From Volvariella volvacea V23 (Eukaryota; Basidiomycota; Agaricomycetes; Agaricales; Pluteaceae): DNA of 64,000 bases. A program made the translations under genes and the position numbers. The notes under the pieces were generated by a model. That model was not told the origin of the DNA and did not search any database. It saw only the letters and a program-made list of their open reading frames with translations. Positions 23,901 to 36,208 of the stretch are shown in pieces. Within the stretch, counting starts at the first letter, position 1; each line of letters opens with the position of its first letter. The stretch lies in assembly GCA_000349905.1 (NCBI GenBank), contig KB722767.1, positions 217,224-281,223 of the forward strand. The letters run 5' to 3'.

Positions 23901-24552
23901 CGGTTTGACAAGGTAAAGTAACGAACCTGCTTCCACCACCTGCGCTCCATCATAGGTGTTAGCCCAGGTGCACTCATCGCAATTAGGCACGTACCAAGTA
24001 TGTTTGCGCATCTGTAAAGTCAGTCAGTCAATTTTTGTACAGCGTTGGGTAAAAGTAATAAAGTGCCTACGGGACGATACTTTGCCTTCCCCGCAAATGG
24101 GGTGAAGGGTCAGAGTCGACGTAGAATGTGGCCTTGTCGTTGCTGTGCAGAGCGTTATTCACAAGTCGAGGACTTGAAGAAGAGGAAGAACTTACATTCC
24201 GTCGCGCTGCATATTACGAACGAAAATACCAGGCCTATCCCATAGTTGAGTGAGGTAGACCAGTGTGGCAACGAGAAATATCGCTCACCTATAGACCCAA
24301 GGGTCGTCGCGGTTGTTGGCACCGGCTAATATGATGAATACACGTAAGATAGAGTACCAAGGAGGTAGCAGGTAGTGTTCACCTTCAATGAGCATGACCT
24401 TCAGATTCGGGTCAGCATAGGCGAGGCGGCCCGCAACGACGCATCCTTCGCGCTAGCATTGAGCATCACTGGAGCCACAGAAGTGGCAAGGACAATGTAC
24501 CTGCAGGACCACCACCTGCAACGATAACATCGACTTCCTCTGGGTGACCCAT
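20907..24552 (-). CDS. Alcohol (methanol) oxidase, GMC oxidoreductase family
   Basis: This FAD enzyme oxidises short primary alcohols such as methanol to aldehydes and releases H2O2. The start MGHPEEVDVIVAGGGPAGT at 24,552 carries the dinucleotide-binding GGGPAG motif. Many short introns (around twenty) split the gene. Joined exons give NLKVMLIEGANNRDDPW-type sequence, DWDDFKTPGWTAKDLLPLMK, ENYQKPVNNDTHGYDGPIAI, DTAHGAEIWAKYINRHTGR, GTLGTPQILERSGVG (GMC signature 2) and, near the end, HSLGTCAMKPREQGGVV. The catalytic His is in that motif and the Asn in CPDNLGTNTYSSAL. The protein ends VPATQQVR, without an SKL-type peroxisomal signal, as reported for alcohol oxidases of wood-decay basidiomycetes. 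A TATA box precedes it at about 24,635-24,641. The family is certain; substrate preference is inferred. Confidence 0.93.
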
Positions 24553-24634
24553 TTTATTCTGCCGCGGTTACGTGCAAGTCGAGAGGAGAAGAGTGGGAGT
24601 CCTGGAATCCTGGTGGTTCGTCATTTTGTCTCAG

Positions 24635-24641
24635 TTATATA
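24635..24641 (-). promoter_or_regulatory. TATA box of the alcohol oxidase gene
   Basis: The minus strand reads GTATATAAC about 85 bases upstream of the ATG at 24,552. Strong TATA elements are common in front of highly expressed, inducible fungal genes. Confidence 0.55.
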
Positions 24642-24649
24642 CTAAGGCC

Positions 24650-26200
24650 AAGGGAAAAGAGGCTTATCCGCAGCGGCAGGATCCAACCAATCCAAAGTCA
24701 CAAGCAGTGTGTTCCAACAAATTAAGAAACGATAGCCACTTACCCGAGACGGAAGCTCTCTCCTAGAGGGTTTATTTACCGGTGGAGTCAATGAAATCAC
24801 ATCCGAGGATCTCTCCATGACCATGTCAAGTGATCCATCGTGAAGCCTATTTGTTACAGAATGTCCCAGCATCAAATTTCTGGGTTCTAAACAATGTATT
24901 CAGTGAGAGGAACGCTACGAAGCAGGAGTTAGGAAGAGTAGTTTTGCCCCTATGTGAGGTAAAGGGGCGGCGTCCGTCGGAGAACGAAACTCATTCTCGT
25001 TCTGGAAAGGTTGGTTCCCTTCTATTTCTGGGGTGGTTTTTTTGGGTCAGCTGGAATATGGTGTTCTTAGCAGGTCAACTGACCTGGCAAGCCGCGAGCC
25101 GAGGTGGTCTTTCTGCCCGAACGGAGGCAATGCAAGCACACGACGGCATCTTCGGGTACCCAGAAGTAACTTTGACCAACGGTCAACTGACATGATGGTG
25201 TCGGTCTATGATGAATTGTTGCGGCCAGTCGCCCAATGAATGACCCTGCCCGCGGGGACGTGGGTAGAGAAGCACAGAGTTGGAATGGTGAGGCGGATGG
25301 GAAATGGAAGGTTGCTGATGGGAGCTTAAAGAATGCGGGGTAACAATTGAATTGAATGCGGGGTACGCAAGATAGATGAAGCGGGGCAGCAACTGTTAGC
25401 TACGCAGAGTACGAGGATCAACACTTGCAGTCTAGGCACAAGACGAGACACCCATCTACGTTCAGTGCATCCGACACCACTCAAAAAGTGGAAAAGCTCA
25501 ATTGGAGGAAGCATACTCTTACACAACATTCACGAGGCGCAATATCAAGAAGGGTGCGGTGAGTTAGTCAACAGGACTCGGTTGGTATAAACGAGAAGTG
25601 TCAGGTAGATGCAATAGCGCGGGACTTGGAACCAATCATGGGTAATGTTATGGTTGAAATTTCTAGGGAAAGTTGCCCGGGCCAACTCATGCACACGGGC
25701 CAGCACAGTTTTCCTTTGTATGTTGATGAGTGGGCCGTGGCATCAGTGCTTCTAGTCACCTGGTGCCTCAATTGTGACCTTACCGTAAGTGTACTCCGCG
25801 TATTCCTGATGTCTGGGAATCCGAAGCGTTCAGAAGCCAGAAAGCTTACCGTACCTGAACAGCTTCTGCGCGAGTATTATAAAGCAAGATCAGCCAACAT
25901 CGCGAGCAAGCCTTCTAAGTATGTTATCTCAAAATCTACTGTCAAAGGTGTCCTAGTCACAGCCTGGTAGGACCGCGCTATGCGAGAGGACTTGGAAGAG
26001 TTGGGTTTGGGAAGACCAACACCCGGCCAGTGTGGCGCAAAACTGGTTTGTTTGGTCCTGTTAGTATAGCCGACCACGTGGCTTCCGGGTAATTGCCTTT
26101 TTGGTCTTCATTACTGTGCTGACGATGGGGAGCCATCCCGTCATCATACTCGTCCTCGACCCCAACGCATGGTTTCTTGGTGTAGTCCCAACGGCTCACG
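24650..26200. other. 1.5 kb between divergent alcohol oxidase and Fab1 genes
   Basis: No gene is recognised here. A 114-codon plus-strand frame (25,626-25,970) lacks any domain. The region must carry the upstream control elements of the alcohol oxidase and the Fab1-type kinase. I found no convincing operator or repeat. Confidence 0.4.
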
Positions 26201-29200
26201 ATGGCAGCTTTTAAACCGCTACCAGATCTCCCGCTTCCAACAAACCTCTCGGCACTGTCCAACGAAGCCCGACAACATCGAGCGCGACTTATCCGACACT
26301 TCCTACTAGATGGAGTCCAAGATGGCACTGCTCAAACGACGGTGGATGACTGGACGCACGCGTTTGAAGATGCATTGGATGGATTCACGCTGAAACTTGC
26401 TCAGGGGAACTGGCTGGGGGGCATAAGGAATGGTCGGCAGTTTCGCGCTCAGGCCGCGAAAGAGGACGAGCTGCGGGCAGAGACTGGGTCTAGTGATCGT
26501 GCTGAAAGTGTTGATGGCAATTCAAAAGGGAGAACCAAAGAGAAAGATGCTCGGTCCACCAGATCGTCCACGGAGCAAGCTCTTGACCACATTCGCACAA
26601 TTGTAGCTCGTCCCAATGCAGGCGATCCTCCAGGCGCTCCAACCCGCAAACACTTGCTGTTGTGTGTCTCACCATATGGCGCTAAATCATTTGCTCAGGA
26701 AGAGTCATATCAGTTCCCTGCTATGCCAAGAATCCAGTGCACTTTCCTACCAGACGTCTTCATGCTTCCATCATCGGAAACGAATCCAGCAGATTCTAAA
26801 GCCAGCCTTCTTTACGGGTTTGCTGAATGGGATGGTATGTGATCACAAAAGCCATTCAAATCGTGCTAATGGTGGTGAGTAGGCCGGTTTGCAAACCCTC
26901 AAACAGGTCCACTCTCATTCATCGGTGGCACCTTTACGCTAAAGGGGGTCATTTCTCTAGAGCAACACCGTGAATTATGCCGCACCCTACGGTTGTGCAT
27001 ATACGTGCAACTGTCACTTGTTCTCGAACAGCGGTTCTTGCTGGACTCACAAACCCCTCTCACTATCCAACCTCCACGCCCTGCACGACGTACTTCTACA
27101 CCTCCACTACCACCTCCTTCATCTGCATCGATACCCACTGGTATCCGAAAACATAGACACTCCTTCTCACCATCCGGTATCCTTTCATTCATTAGCCGTC
27201 ACACCCACGGATTACGTTTCTCTGGGAGTTCCGAGGAGTTGCGTCGCTCTCAATCCATTGATGAGATGGCACATGAGCCTGAACAGCCCACATCTCCCAT
27301 TCAGAATGAACCAACCACTCCCGGTGAGTTGAGTCCCACTGCTCTGCTTCCATGCATGCGCTGAAGCAATACAGAGGGTCCCGACCTCCCATTTACTCTT
27401 TCCGTGCGCCGGATTCAGGACTACAAGGACCTTTTCTCAACGTCATTCGGGGTCTCCATCCCAGTACCCAGAGTTCTGGCCTTGCTGGCGGAAAAAGAAC
27501 ACAAGCATCCAGGGAGAAGATTAACCGGAGATGAACACACCGCACTAACCAGTATCCTTGGCTGGGCTGGAAAGGATGACGGAGGAAAGCGAATGTCAGG
27601 CACGGTTGGATTTCTCCAGCATCAAGGCCTTTCTGTGTTGTTTTCCTATTACCTCAACGTACCCATCAACTTGGATTCGTCTTCGCAAACCGACCTCCCT
27701 GCCTCAGCCTTTTCTTCCCAAAGCGCTTCGTCCAAGTTGATGCGATGTGGCCGTCCGCGGTGGATAATCTATCGTTATTACGACAGTAGATCTGGGTTTG
27801 ACCTTAGCCTGGGTGAATGTCTGTTCGAACTGGCCTCAGAAGCGGAGTTGCCCTGTCACACGTCTGGTTGTCGGTATAAGCGAGGAGAACATCAGTCAAG
27901 GTTCTTACATGCGGGGTACCGTATAACCATTGGTGTGAAAGCTCAAGAGGAAATCGATCCACAACCCACCGATCCGGACCATATGTCTATGTGGGAGAGC
28001 TGTGAAGTGTGTGGTGCGAAGAACGCCCCTATCGAGATGAGCGATGGAACTTAGTATGCACCACATATCTTACCGCTATACTAGTCATGAACTCACGCCG
28101 TCATCACGTCATATTTAGCTTATTATCGTTTGGGAAGTTTCTTGAGCTGCTTGTTTATTCGCCGACTCTATGCAGCGTGAAGCCCAGTCTATGCGACCAC
28201 ACTACTCCACCACCCCAGCCATGGGGAGACACCCTCCCCACGTCCAGGCTCAATATTAATCGACATTTCTCAGTGCACGGATATATTATATCAATATCGC
28301 TTTCTGTCATTGAAGACATCTTTGAAGTGAAGGTACCCCGCTTACAGCTCACTCGCGCGATTGTGGAAAAAGTTGGACATCAGGTCAGTGCTTCCCGCGA
28401 AGGGGGCAGGAATCGTGAGTGCGACGAGCAGCGAAAGGTTCTCAGACGCGAGATAAAGCGGTGGTGGGAAGGCATGGCGGATCATTTAGACAAACTCGTA
28501 AGTTTCTTCTTCAGCCGTTTGGTGTAGTGAAGTATCCTGATCTTGGGCCAGGAGGACAAACTTGGAACTGAGGATGGTCGATTCATTCAGAAGACTCTAC
28601 CGCGGTTACCATCTTCAGACGATGCGTATGATTCAGTTTCGACAGAAGATGTGACAACGCCGCGAGCAACGCACATATTATCGTTCCCTCATTCGCCTCA
28701 GTCAGAGCTCTTGGCGCAAGAGCACAATGAGAATCCACCTTCACCATATTCCGTGATCACAAATGCCGCCCAATCAAATGACACCCTACTGTCTACTATT
28801 TCCCTAGACCCCTCCTTGACTGAAGGACTTGACCCAAAGGAATTGCTAAACCGTATGCGTCTCGCTTTCCAACAATCGGAACAGTTGCTATATGCGCAGT
28901 TGTCTCAACCCCCTACATCGGTCAACGATACTCGACGCTCTTTCATCGTGTCGGCGAGAGGGGCCAAGAAGAGGTTGCTCGCGTGGCAGAAGAAGCATAA
29001 AGTCTCCCTGGGAGGACAGGTCGACGACAACCTCGAAGCGGAAGAGCCTTCATGGTGGGCTAAAGGGTGTCATGTCCTTCCCGGTGGTGATATAATTGTC
29101 CGCGAAGACGATTGGGGTAGCATTATTGCATACACACTGGGGTGCGTTTCTATGGCATCAGTAACGGCCATATCTGACTTTCCCTGCAGGTCTGCTGATT

Positions 29201-31284
29201 ACGAACACGAACTGATGAAGATGGCATTGGCCCGCATTGATCCCAATCCCCCTCCGCTACCATCCCATCAGACCGCGTCATCGTCGGTGTTGACTGCATC
29301 CACTGGGTTTCGCTTTTTCAATTCTTCAATTCGTTCTCAGTTGGATCCCGATCAAGAGAGTGTCGTGTGGGAAGAGCCCGAGGCATATTCCGCTGTTATA
29401 ACCCGGAAGGAGCATCCCAAGGACCCAGCGTCTATCCTTTCAATCCGCGGTGTGTTGGCTTCTCAGCGAACGCCTGTGGACGGACTGAACTCTCCAGGGT
29501 CCCGAGGTGGAAGCCAAGGAAAGGCCATGGGAGAGCTTGTCGCTGCGACACCGCCCTCGGCTTGGACGAAACCGGATACTCAAGTGTTTACTGAACCAGC
29601 GGAAAGGAGTGATGCACCGCAACTTCCGGACGCAACGGTCCTGGCGGAGAAGATTCTGTATGAAATCAAGTCTCAGTCGATTGAGCCGCATGCGGGACAG
29701 ACGAGGGATCCTAGCCAGGGTAGCACGATAGAGCAGAACGAGACCCCAGGAACAAGCGCTATTAAAGAGTCTCAGGACGATCGTCGTGAGAAGAACGCGT
29801 CTACTTTTACTACTGGCACAGTTACCACCACTTCGTCGATGGAGAGCGATGCAACTGCCGGAAAGGCTGAGAGCCAGAAGAGTCTTAGTGTCGTTGGTGA
29901 TCTTCCGGTACCACCGCCAAAGGACTCTAGGCCGTCGAATCTTAGTGACGTGCAAACACCAGTGCCTAGGAAGCCAGAACGGACCAACACGGCTCAATCA
30001 GCCTCGTCTTTCACCAGTACTTTGACAAGTGGGTTCAACTATGCGATGCGTTTCGTCCGAAATTCGGATGTCCCTCAAACCCCCCCGCCAATGACTGGTG
30101 CACACCATGCTCTATTGTCGGCCGACACCTCTCGCATTAGTGATCGACCGCATATAAAGTACGATTGGACGATTGGGAAACGGTTGAAATTCAGCTGTAC
30201 GGTGTATTATGCGTTGCAATTTGATCAACTACGAAAGAGATGTGGGGTTGAGAATGGGTTTCTGAAGAGCTTATCGAGGAGCACTAATTGGTCCGCGGAG
30301 GGAGGGAAGAGTAAATCAAATTTTTGGAAGACGGCTGATGATAGATTTATAATCAAGACTCTTGTGAACGCCTGGAATGTCGCTGACCTGTGGGTATTGC
30401 TTGAATCTATCTCTCTGGCAATTGACTGTTTTTTCCCCTTAGACAAGTTCTTATCGACCTGGCGCCGTCCTATTTCAAGTACATAGAATCGACTGGAAAT
30501 AGATCCTCCGTTCTCGCAAAGATGGTTGGTTTCTACACAATCGAGATTCGGAACCTCGAGACTGGGAATGTACAATCCAAGGCCGATCTCCTTGTCATGG
30601 AAAACCTCTTTTACGAGAGAAAGGTTGTCAAGACATTTGATCTAAAGGGAATCCAAGGGCGACGGGTGAAGGCCTCGGCGGCAAAACCTTCCAAGACATT
30701 GTTTGACGGAGAATGGATAGAGGGACAGCAGAAGACATTGACGTTGATTCAACCGCATTCGAAGGTTATACTACGAGAGGCGATCAAGAATGACGCGGAG
30801 TTTTTGGCGAAGAGCAACATTATGGATTATTCGTATGTCTTTGATTGGTTTTCGCTGCGATAACAGTCGTGATTGATTAGTGGATACAGATTATTGATAG
30901 GCGTCGATGAAGAGAACAAACACATAGCTTGTGGTCTTGTTGATACAATTGGTTCGTGGCCACGTCTCTCGTATCTTCACGCAGTTGCTGACATTCGCTG
31001 CTCGCCTCCCAGGGAGTTATACGTTTGCAAAGACACTAGAATATAAAGCCAAGCAAGGTTTGAATTCGGGTAAAGAAGTTACTGTAATACCGCCGGCAGA
31101 ATATCAAGAACGTTTTGTTAATGCAATAGAGGGCTATTTCCTTGCTTGTCCTGGTGCGTAATTATATTTACTCAGGTTGCATCTGTGGTTGGTATTAAGA
31201 ATACTCTCAGATAAATGGTCGAAGCCATTAAATGGCGATGTAGCAGTTATCGATGATCCCGAGCAACTTCCGTGCCCATTATAA
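26201..31284 (+). CDS. FAB1: 1-phosphatidylinositol-3-phosphate 5-kinase (Fab1/PIKfyve type)
   Basis: This kinase makes PI(3,5)P2 on endosome and vacuole membranes. Ten exons (26,201-26,834, 26,907-27,323, 27,375-28,053, 28,119-28,497, 28,552-29,141, 29,190-30,389, 30,443-30,832, 30,890-30,951, 31,013-31,153 and 31,211-31,284) keep one frame and encode about 1,521 residues. Residues about 470-650 hold the Cys/His-rich Fab1 domain: DLSLGECLFELASEAEL, WESCEVCGAKN and LLSFGKFLELL. A long Ser/Thr-rich linker follows. The kinase domain is at about 1,215-1,510, with the nucleotide loop GKSKSNFWKTADDRFIIK, FDLKGIQGRR, NIMDYSLLIGVDEEN and GSYTFAKTLEYKAKQGL. The N-terminus starts MAAFKPLPDLPL and has no Cys-rich FYVE finger or convincing chaperonin-like domain, so it is shorter than yeast Fab1. 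Whether upstream exons exist cannot be excluded, but none are seen. Confidence 0.92.
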
Positions 31285-31440
31285 GTCACATTATTTCATT
31301 GGGTTTTATGATGACGATACTGGTTTTCTTTCATATATATATGTTGTTTTCGAGTATGTTTCTACCATGCTTAGTTCATGCTATTCACGTATCCCAGTGA
31401 TCCCCATAATGTAATGCGAAATCAAACGTATCATACACGA

Positions 31441-32810
31441 TCAGAAGTTGTATCCTAAAAACTCGTACACGATTCGGAAATAGCTGCAAGTGGTGTGTCT
31501 CAGAAACCATTCCCGGAAACAAACACGGACTTACTTCTCTGGCTCCTCAAAGTGTGGGAAATGTCGACTATCCCGAAGGCTAACCCATTTGACCTTTGGG
31601 AGCCTGAAAAACCACGGGGCCACTGCGATCTCCTGAATTTGGTCGTAAGGCGAACTGAGCAAGAGGGTCGGACAGGAGATTTGATGAGCAATCGGCTCGA
31701 TGCTCCAGTGCTCGAGATTCCCTAACGCTCGTAGCGAATATTTACCCAACCTGGAAGAGGCAAGTAGAATGGTTAAGCGAGATTAATGGAGGAAAGAGAT
31801 GAGACGCACGTTGCAACATGTGGTGCAGGATTCGCTTGACCAGCCCCAGCTGACGTGAGTAGCTCCTCCGGCCAAGGGTTCAACCCGCAAATGTGCTTCT
31901 GAAGGAAAACAGCTATGGCACCCTTATACTCTTCTGCATCCAAGGACGGTGGCGGATCTGAGCTGCTGAATTCGTAATTATTGATGACGGCTTGGACGTC
32001 TTGTGGGAGCTGAGTGAGGATGCTCTGGAAGCCCTTGTTCACAAGTGGAACAGAGGCAGGGGCATTTCCTATGATAAGGTGTTTGAGGCCCGGAGGGTTA
32101 TATGTAGCTGCATACTGTCCGGCAAGCATTCCTGTTGCTCGTGGTCAGCCTCCGTTTGATTCAGATCCGAGTGTTGATGAATTTACTTGCCTCCCCATGA
32201 ATTTCCCACTAAATCGAAGTCCTTGTCGACTTTGAGGAACTTGAGGAGGTTGTCAAGTTCACCCATCCATAGCTCCGGTGTCCAGAATGTATCAGGGACA
32301 TCAGAGACATGAGTCGATTGCCCATTTCCAACCTGGTCGTAGAAAATGACTGGAATCCTAATAAGTAATGGGCGAGTAGCTTGTGAGAAATAGCCGTAAT
32401 CTAGGGGTCAGGAAACCATAATTACCCATAGCGCTCATGAAGTATCTTGTGGGGACTAATAATCAAGTTTGCGGGAAATGATGGTTAATGTAGAACCAGC
32501 CCGAAAGGTACATCGATCAAGGTCGAAATTTGACTCACAGCATATAATGGTGAGTCCATCCAGGTCCCCCATGGATAGCAACCAATGGCCTTCGACCAGC
32601 TACAAATTAAAAGAGTATAGTGAGAATGGCTTCAGCGATGGACTTGGTCAATGGGGTGTTGAGAATGATCGTACCTCCAAGGTTATTCAAATCCCCAATG
32701 ACCTTGTACCATGTTTGATATGTCTTGCCTTCCCAAACGAAGGGGATCAAACCAGAAGTCTCGCTCCCTGTGATATTTGCGTTAGCGTTGTCACTTGTAG
32801 TGGATGTCAT
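31441..32810 (-). CDS. Prolyl-iminopeptidase-like alpha/beta hydrolase, copy 1
   Basis: This is a family S33-like hydrolase that probably cleaves an N-terminal amino acid or an amino-acid amide. It starts at 32,810 (MTSTTSDNANANITGSETSG), then IPFVWEGKTYQTWYKVIGD. Further exons give RPLVAIHGGPGWTHHYML with the HGGPG oxyanion motif, and VGNSWGGMLAGQYAATY with the nucleophile Ser in GNSWGG. Near the end SCPTLLLSSPYDQIQE contains the likely catalytic Asp and WVSLRDSRHFPHFEEPE the His. The last exon, joined by an intron from about 31,530 to 31,487, gives YFRIVYEFLGYNF and a stop at 31,441. There is no signal peptide, so it is probably cytosolic. It is the downstream member of a tandem pair with the same orientation and motif order. 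The substrate cannot be told from the sequence. Confidence 0.85.
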
Positions 32811-33679
32811 GGCTCCAGGGCGTTTTGCAAAGCTAATTTATGGGAAGCAGGATTGACAACAGTAGGATGGAGTTGAGAACGTTGAGAGATGGCTGTCACT
32901 GAGCCAATGTTTTTAAGGTCGAACACCATCTAGGCCATAATTCCGCGCATCACCGAGGTTTCTGTCACGAGCTCGGCTTCTCATATTGCTTGATATCCCT
33001 TGAGCTTTCAATTGAATGAAGGAGTAGGCCAATAATGCTATTGGGACTGGAGACTATAGCATCAGGTAAAGAAATCGATTTGCCGAGAGTCTTGGCAAAA
33101 CTCACTGCAGGCCGGATTAGTCCGTGGACGCATGCACTTAATAACTTGAATATCGACGACCAATAGCCAACCAACATCGCCTGGCGTCCCGAGTTTATGA
33201 TGCTCCCGCTGAAGGAGGGCAACTTGGCTCGGGCATGGCTCGGGCTCACAAAATTTGATCGGCAAAGCGGTGAAGAAAATTAATAACCCGGTGCTCATGA
33301 GGAATTTGCAGGAAATATCACTAGAAATAGGTTGGTAAGTGGTTGATTATTGGTGTCGCCTACCCCATGACTTCTGACAGAACCCAGCCGCTGAGCAAGC
33401 GTGTACTGCAGGTAGTTCGGCATTGCGGGCTGATGTGAGTATACATATGGTCAAGCTGCCTCATGAGATCGCTTCATCTTATCTACAAAGTCCCGGGTCA
33501 GCTCAACTCATCGAACCCTACATGCTGCTGCCGTGATGAGAGGATGTTTTGTTACTCAATTTGGTTTTGTAAAGGTGATACCGGCGATCTGCTTTAATTT
33601 TGCGTTTTTGCTACACTGCCTTCCCGATCATGTCTCCCGATTACAATGTCGCATTGAGAATAGTACAACACAGCAGTAC
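32811..33679. other. Spacer between the tandem hydrolase genes
   Basis: Only short minus-strand frames without domains occur here (for example 32,965-33,298). The spacer should contain the 3' end of copy 2 and the promoter of copy 1. Confidence 0.4.
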
Positions 33680-35063
33680 TTATGTACTATATTCCAAGAA
33701 ATCATACACAATTTGGAAATACCTGCGAACGAAACATTTCAGAGTCTTCATGGCAATATAAACGTGGACGTACTTTTCTGGTTCCTCTAGAAATGGGAAA
33801 TGTAGACTATTTCGGAAGCTTACCCACTTGACCTTTGGAACCCACAAAAACCAAGGTTTTACTGAAAGTTCTTGGACTTCGTCATCAGGTGAGCTGAACA
33901 AAAGCGTTGGACAAGAGATTTGATGAGCAATTGGTTCGATGGTCCAATTTTTAATGTTCCCAGTGGCTCTTAATGCATAAGGTCCTAACCTGGAAGAAAT
34001 CTGTTAGGTAGAACCGATGGAGGCAATAGTAAAAATCACATAGCGACATGTACTGCTGGATTTTCTTGAGCAGCGCCGGCTGATTTGATGAGCTCCTCTG
34101 GCCAAGGATCTAATCTAAAAACACGCGTTTTGAGAAATACAGATACGGCTTGCTTGTACTCTTCTGTATCTAAGGGAAGGGGTGGGTCTGAGCTATCGGA
34201 TTCGTATTTGTTGAAGACATCTCGAACATCCTGTGGAAACTGGGTGACAATGTAGTGAAACCCTTCGTTAAGGAGTGGAATTGTAGCGGGAGAATTTCCA
34301 ATAATGAGATGTTTGAGGCCTGGTGGAGTGTATGTGGCAGCATATTGGCCGACGAGCATTCCTAATGGTCGTGGTCACCCCCCATTTGATACGGGTGAAG
34401 GAATCAGTGAATTTATTACCTCCCCATGAGTTTCCTAGTAAGTCGAAATTGTTTTCGATTTTGAGAAACTTGACAACATTATTGAGTTCGTCCACCAGTA
34501 ATTCTGGCGTCCAGAATTCAACGGCGGCGTCAGGAACGTGACTTGATTTCCCGTTGCCTAGTTGGTCGTAGAAAATAAGTGGTATTCTACCACGGAAGCA
34601 AGTCAGGACGTGAAATTAACCTTCCTGACAAAGGGGCAACAAAGAGTAACAATTACCCATGGCGCTCGTGTAGTACTTTATGGGGGCTGGATAAAGAAAT
34701 CATGAGCAATCATGGAAGCTAAGGAAGAAGGTACACCTGTGGATGCAGTACAGGTACAGACGGTAAGAAAGACGAAGGAAGACTCACAGCATATAGTCAT
34801 GTGTCCATCCGGGCCCACCATGTACGACCACCAACGGTCTTCGGCCTGCTAGTGATTAATAGAGAGGATGTGCTAGCTCAGGCAATGTGCGACCTGGTAA
34901 AGGGATGGAAAATGCCCGTACCTTTTGGATTATTCAAATCTCCAATGACCTTGTACCACGTCTGATATGTTGTGCCCTCCCATACAAAGGGGATTAGACC
35001 GGACGTTTCGTTCGCGGCGCTGCCGCTCGGTTGTGAGGAATCGCTGCTCGTGTTATATGCCAT
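33680..35063 (-). CDS. Prolyl-iminopeptidase-like alpha/beta hydrolase, copy 2
   Basis: This is the tandem paralogue of the hydrolase just downstream. The start at 35,063 reads MAYNTSSDSSQPSGSAANET, then LIPFVWEGTTYQTWYKVIGD. Later exons give RPLVVVHGGPGWTHDYML, FYDQLGNGKSSHVPDAAVEF, DELNNVVKFLKIENNFDLLG, then NSWGG with the nucleophile Ser, and APWPEELIKSAG-like sequence (DPWPEELIKSAGAAQENPA). The C-terminal part holds CPTLLFSSPDDEVQELSV (Asp) and FRNSLHFPFLEEPEK (His). The last intron (about 33,781 to 33,723) happens to stay open, and the end reads YFQIVYDFLEYST. A TATA-like ATTATATACT lies near 35,108-35,117. All three catalytic residues appear intact. The substrate is unknown. Confidence 0.85.
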
Positions 35064-35591
35064 AGACGCGGAGAGTCTCTTGAACGTTTACAAGAGATAG
35101 CAGACAGTATATAATTTATAGTAGCTGCTGGATAGCATTTTTAAAGACTCGACCACACTCAAGAGACTACACGCCCCACCGAGATTTCCGTCATGAACAA
35201 GTCGAGACTCTTCCGCCTCGTATTGCTGGCTTGATCTTCTTACATACATTCTACCGAATGGAGAGTAAGTACTCCCTTATCAGTCGGAAAGAGATAACAT
35301 AAAGGCACCGTAACACCGCAAAGAAGCTGATTTGCCGAGGCATCGCACAGCCAGATTAGTCAAGAAGACCACTGGGCGCTGACCGGTGAATATGGGCGGC
35401 CGTATGGTATATGCTCGAAGACTGTAGTGGTTTGTGATTTAATATGTAACTCTGCTATGAGAGTGGCCTTCTACGGGCTTGAAAGTCTGATTTAGGCGGA
35501 TGCCTGGGAGATACTGACTGATCATAACAGATAGACCTGCGATGTTACTGTGAAAGATACTGGATAAGTGTCAGTCAAAGGTGACTTACTG

Positions 35592-35954
35592 CTAAGCACA
35601 AAAAAGTTGAAACAAGCAGGAGACGGAAGGAAATAGAACATAGGAAGTGGAGATCCTGGTGATTGGGCTTGCCGAGTCACAGTCAAGTCTAAGCGCTTGG
35701 CTGAGGAAGAATGCCACACCGTCTTCTTCGTGTCTTTGGAGGTGATAATTTTTGCCCCAGACGGTATAAGAGCCTATAAATGGTTTGTTAGTATGCTGGA
35801 GTTCATCTGTCCAGTGGTTATAAGATAATGCCTCGAATGGACATTCGCCACCTGATACAGTTCCCAATGCAGTGAAGACCTGGAGAAACAGCAAAATGAA
35901 AATCCAACTTGGTCCCACGTTCGAAACAGGGACACTCATTTTCGTTTTAGACAC
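35592..35954 (-). CDS. Small secreted protein, unrelated to the other pair
   Basis: The frame begins MSKTKMSVPVSNVG with a second ATG six codons in, then a hydrophobic core (WIFILLFLQVFTALGTVSG) that fits a signal peptide. The mature part starts GECPFEALSYNHWTDELQ and continues NKPFIGSYTVWGKNYHLQ, with a second Cys at LDCDSASP. After about residue 95 the composition changes, and sequence with GT and AG signals follows (35,520-35,600), so an intron may begin there and the true end is uncertain. I recognise no family. Confidence 0.45.
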   Translation of the reverse strand: MSKTKMSVPVSNVGPSWIFILLFLQVFTALGTVSGGECPFEALSYNHWTDELQHTNKPFIGSYTVWGKNYHLQRHEEDGVAFFLSQALRLDCDSASPITRISTSYVLFPSVSCLFQLFCA

Positions 35955-36013
35955 TTCCTACTGCCGTTCCTCGTCCTGCTGCTAGGATCTGGTGTCCTGT
36001 TGACAGTCTTGCT

Positions 36014-36199
36014 TCAAGACCCAGTTTCGTTATAGGATTCTAGATTGTTGATCATGGAGGAAGTACAACCATTGGGGGCGGATTCGATTGATGCACCGAG
36101 TCCGACAACAAGTGCCGTCAGAATAGCATTCACCCCGATCGACATCACTGCAAACGCCAAATTTGCAACTCCACCCATAACTGACATCGCCGCACCCAT
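36014..36199 (-). CDS. Possible 61-residue hydrophobic protein
   Basis: From 36,199 the minus strand codes MGAAMSVMGGVANLAFAVMS and then GVNAILTALVVGLGAS, a strongly hydrophobic Ala/Val/Gly-rich stretch of the kind seen in tiny fungal membrane proteins that start with MG. It lies antisense and just outside the second Cys-rich gene copy, so only one of the two strands may be used. Its short length makes chance a real alternative. Confidence 0.25.
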   Translation of the reverse strand: MGAAMSVMGGVANLAFAVMSIGVNAILTALVVGLGASIESAPNGCTSSMINNLESYNETGS

Positions 36200-36208
36200 A
36201 CTTGACAG

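Noticed and set aside
25626..25970. 114-codon frame as an upstream exon of the Fab1-type kinase
   Set aside because: It does not join in frame by good splice signals to 26,201, carries no FYVE-like Cys pattern, and shows no family likeness.
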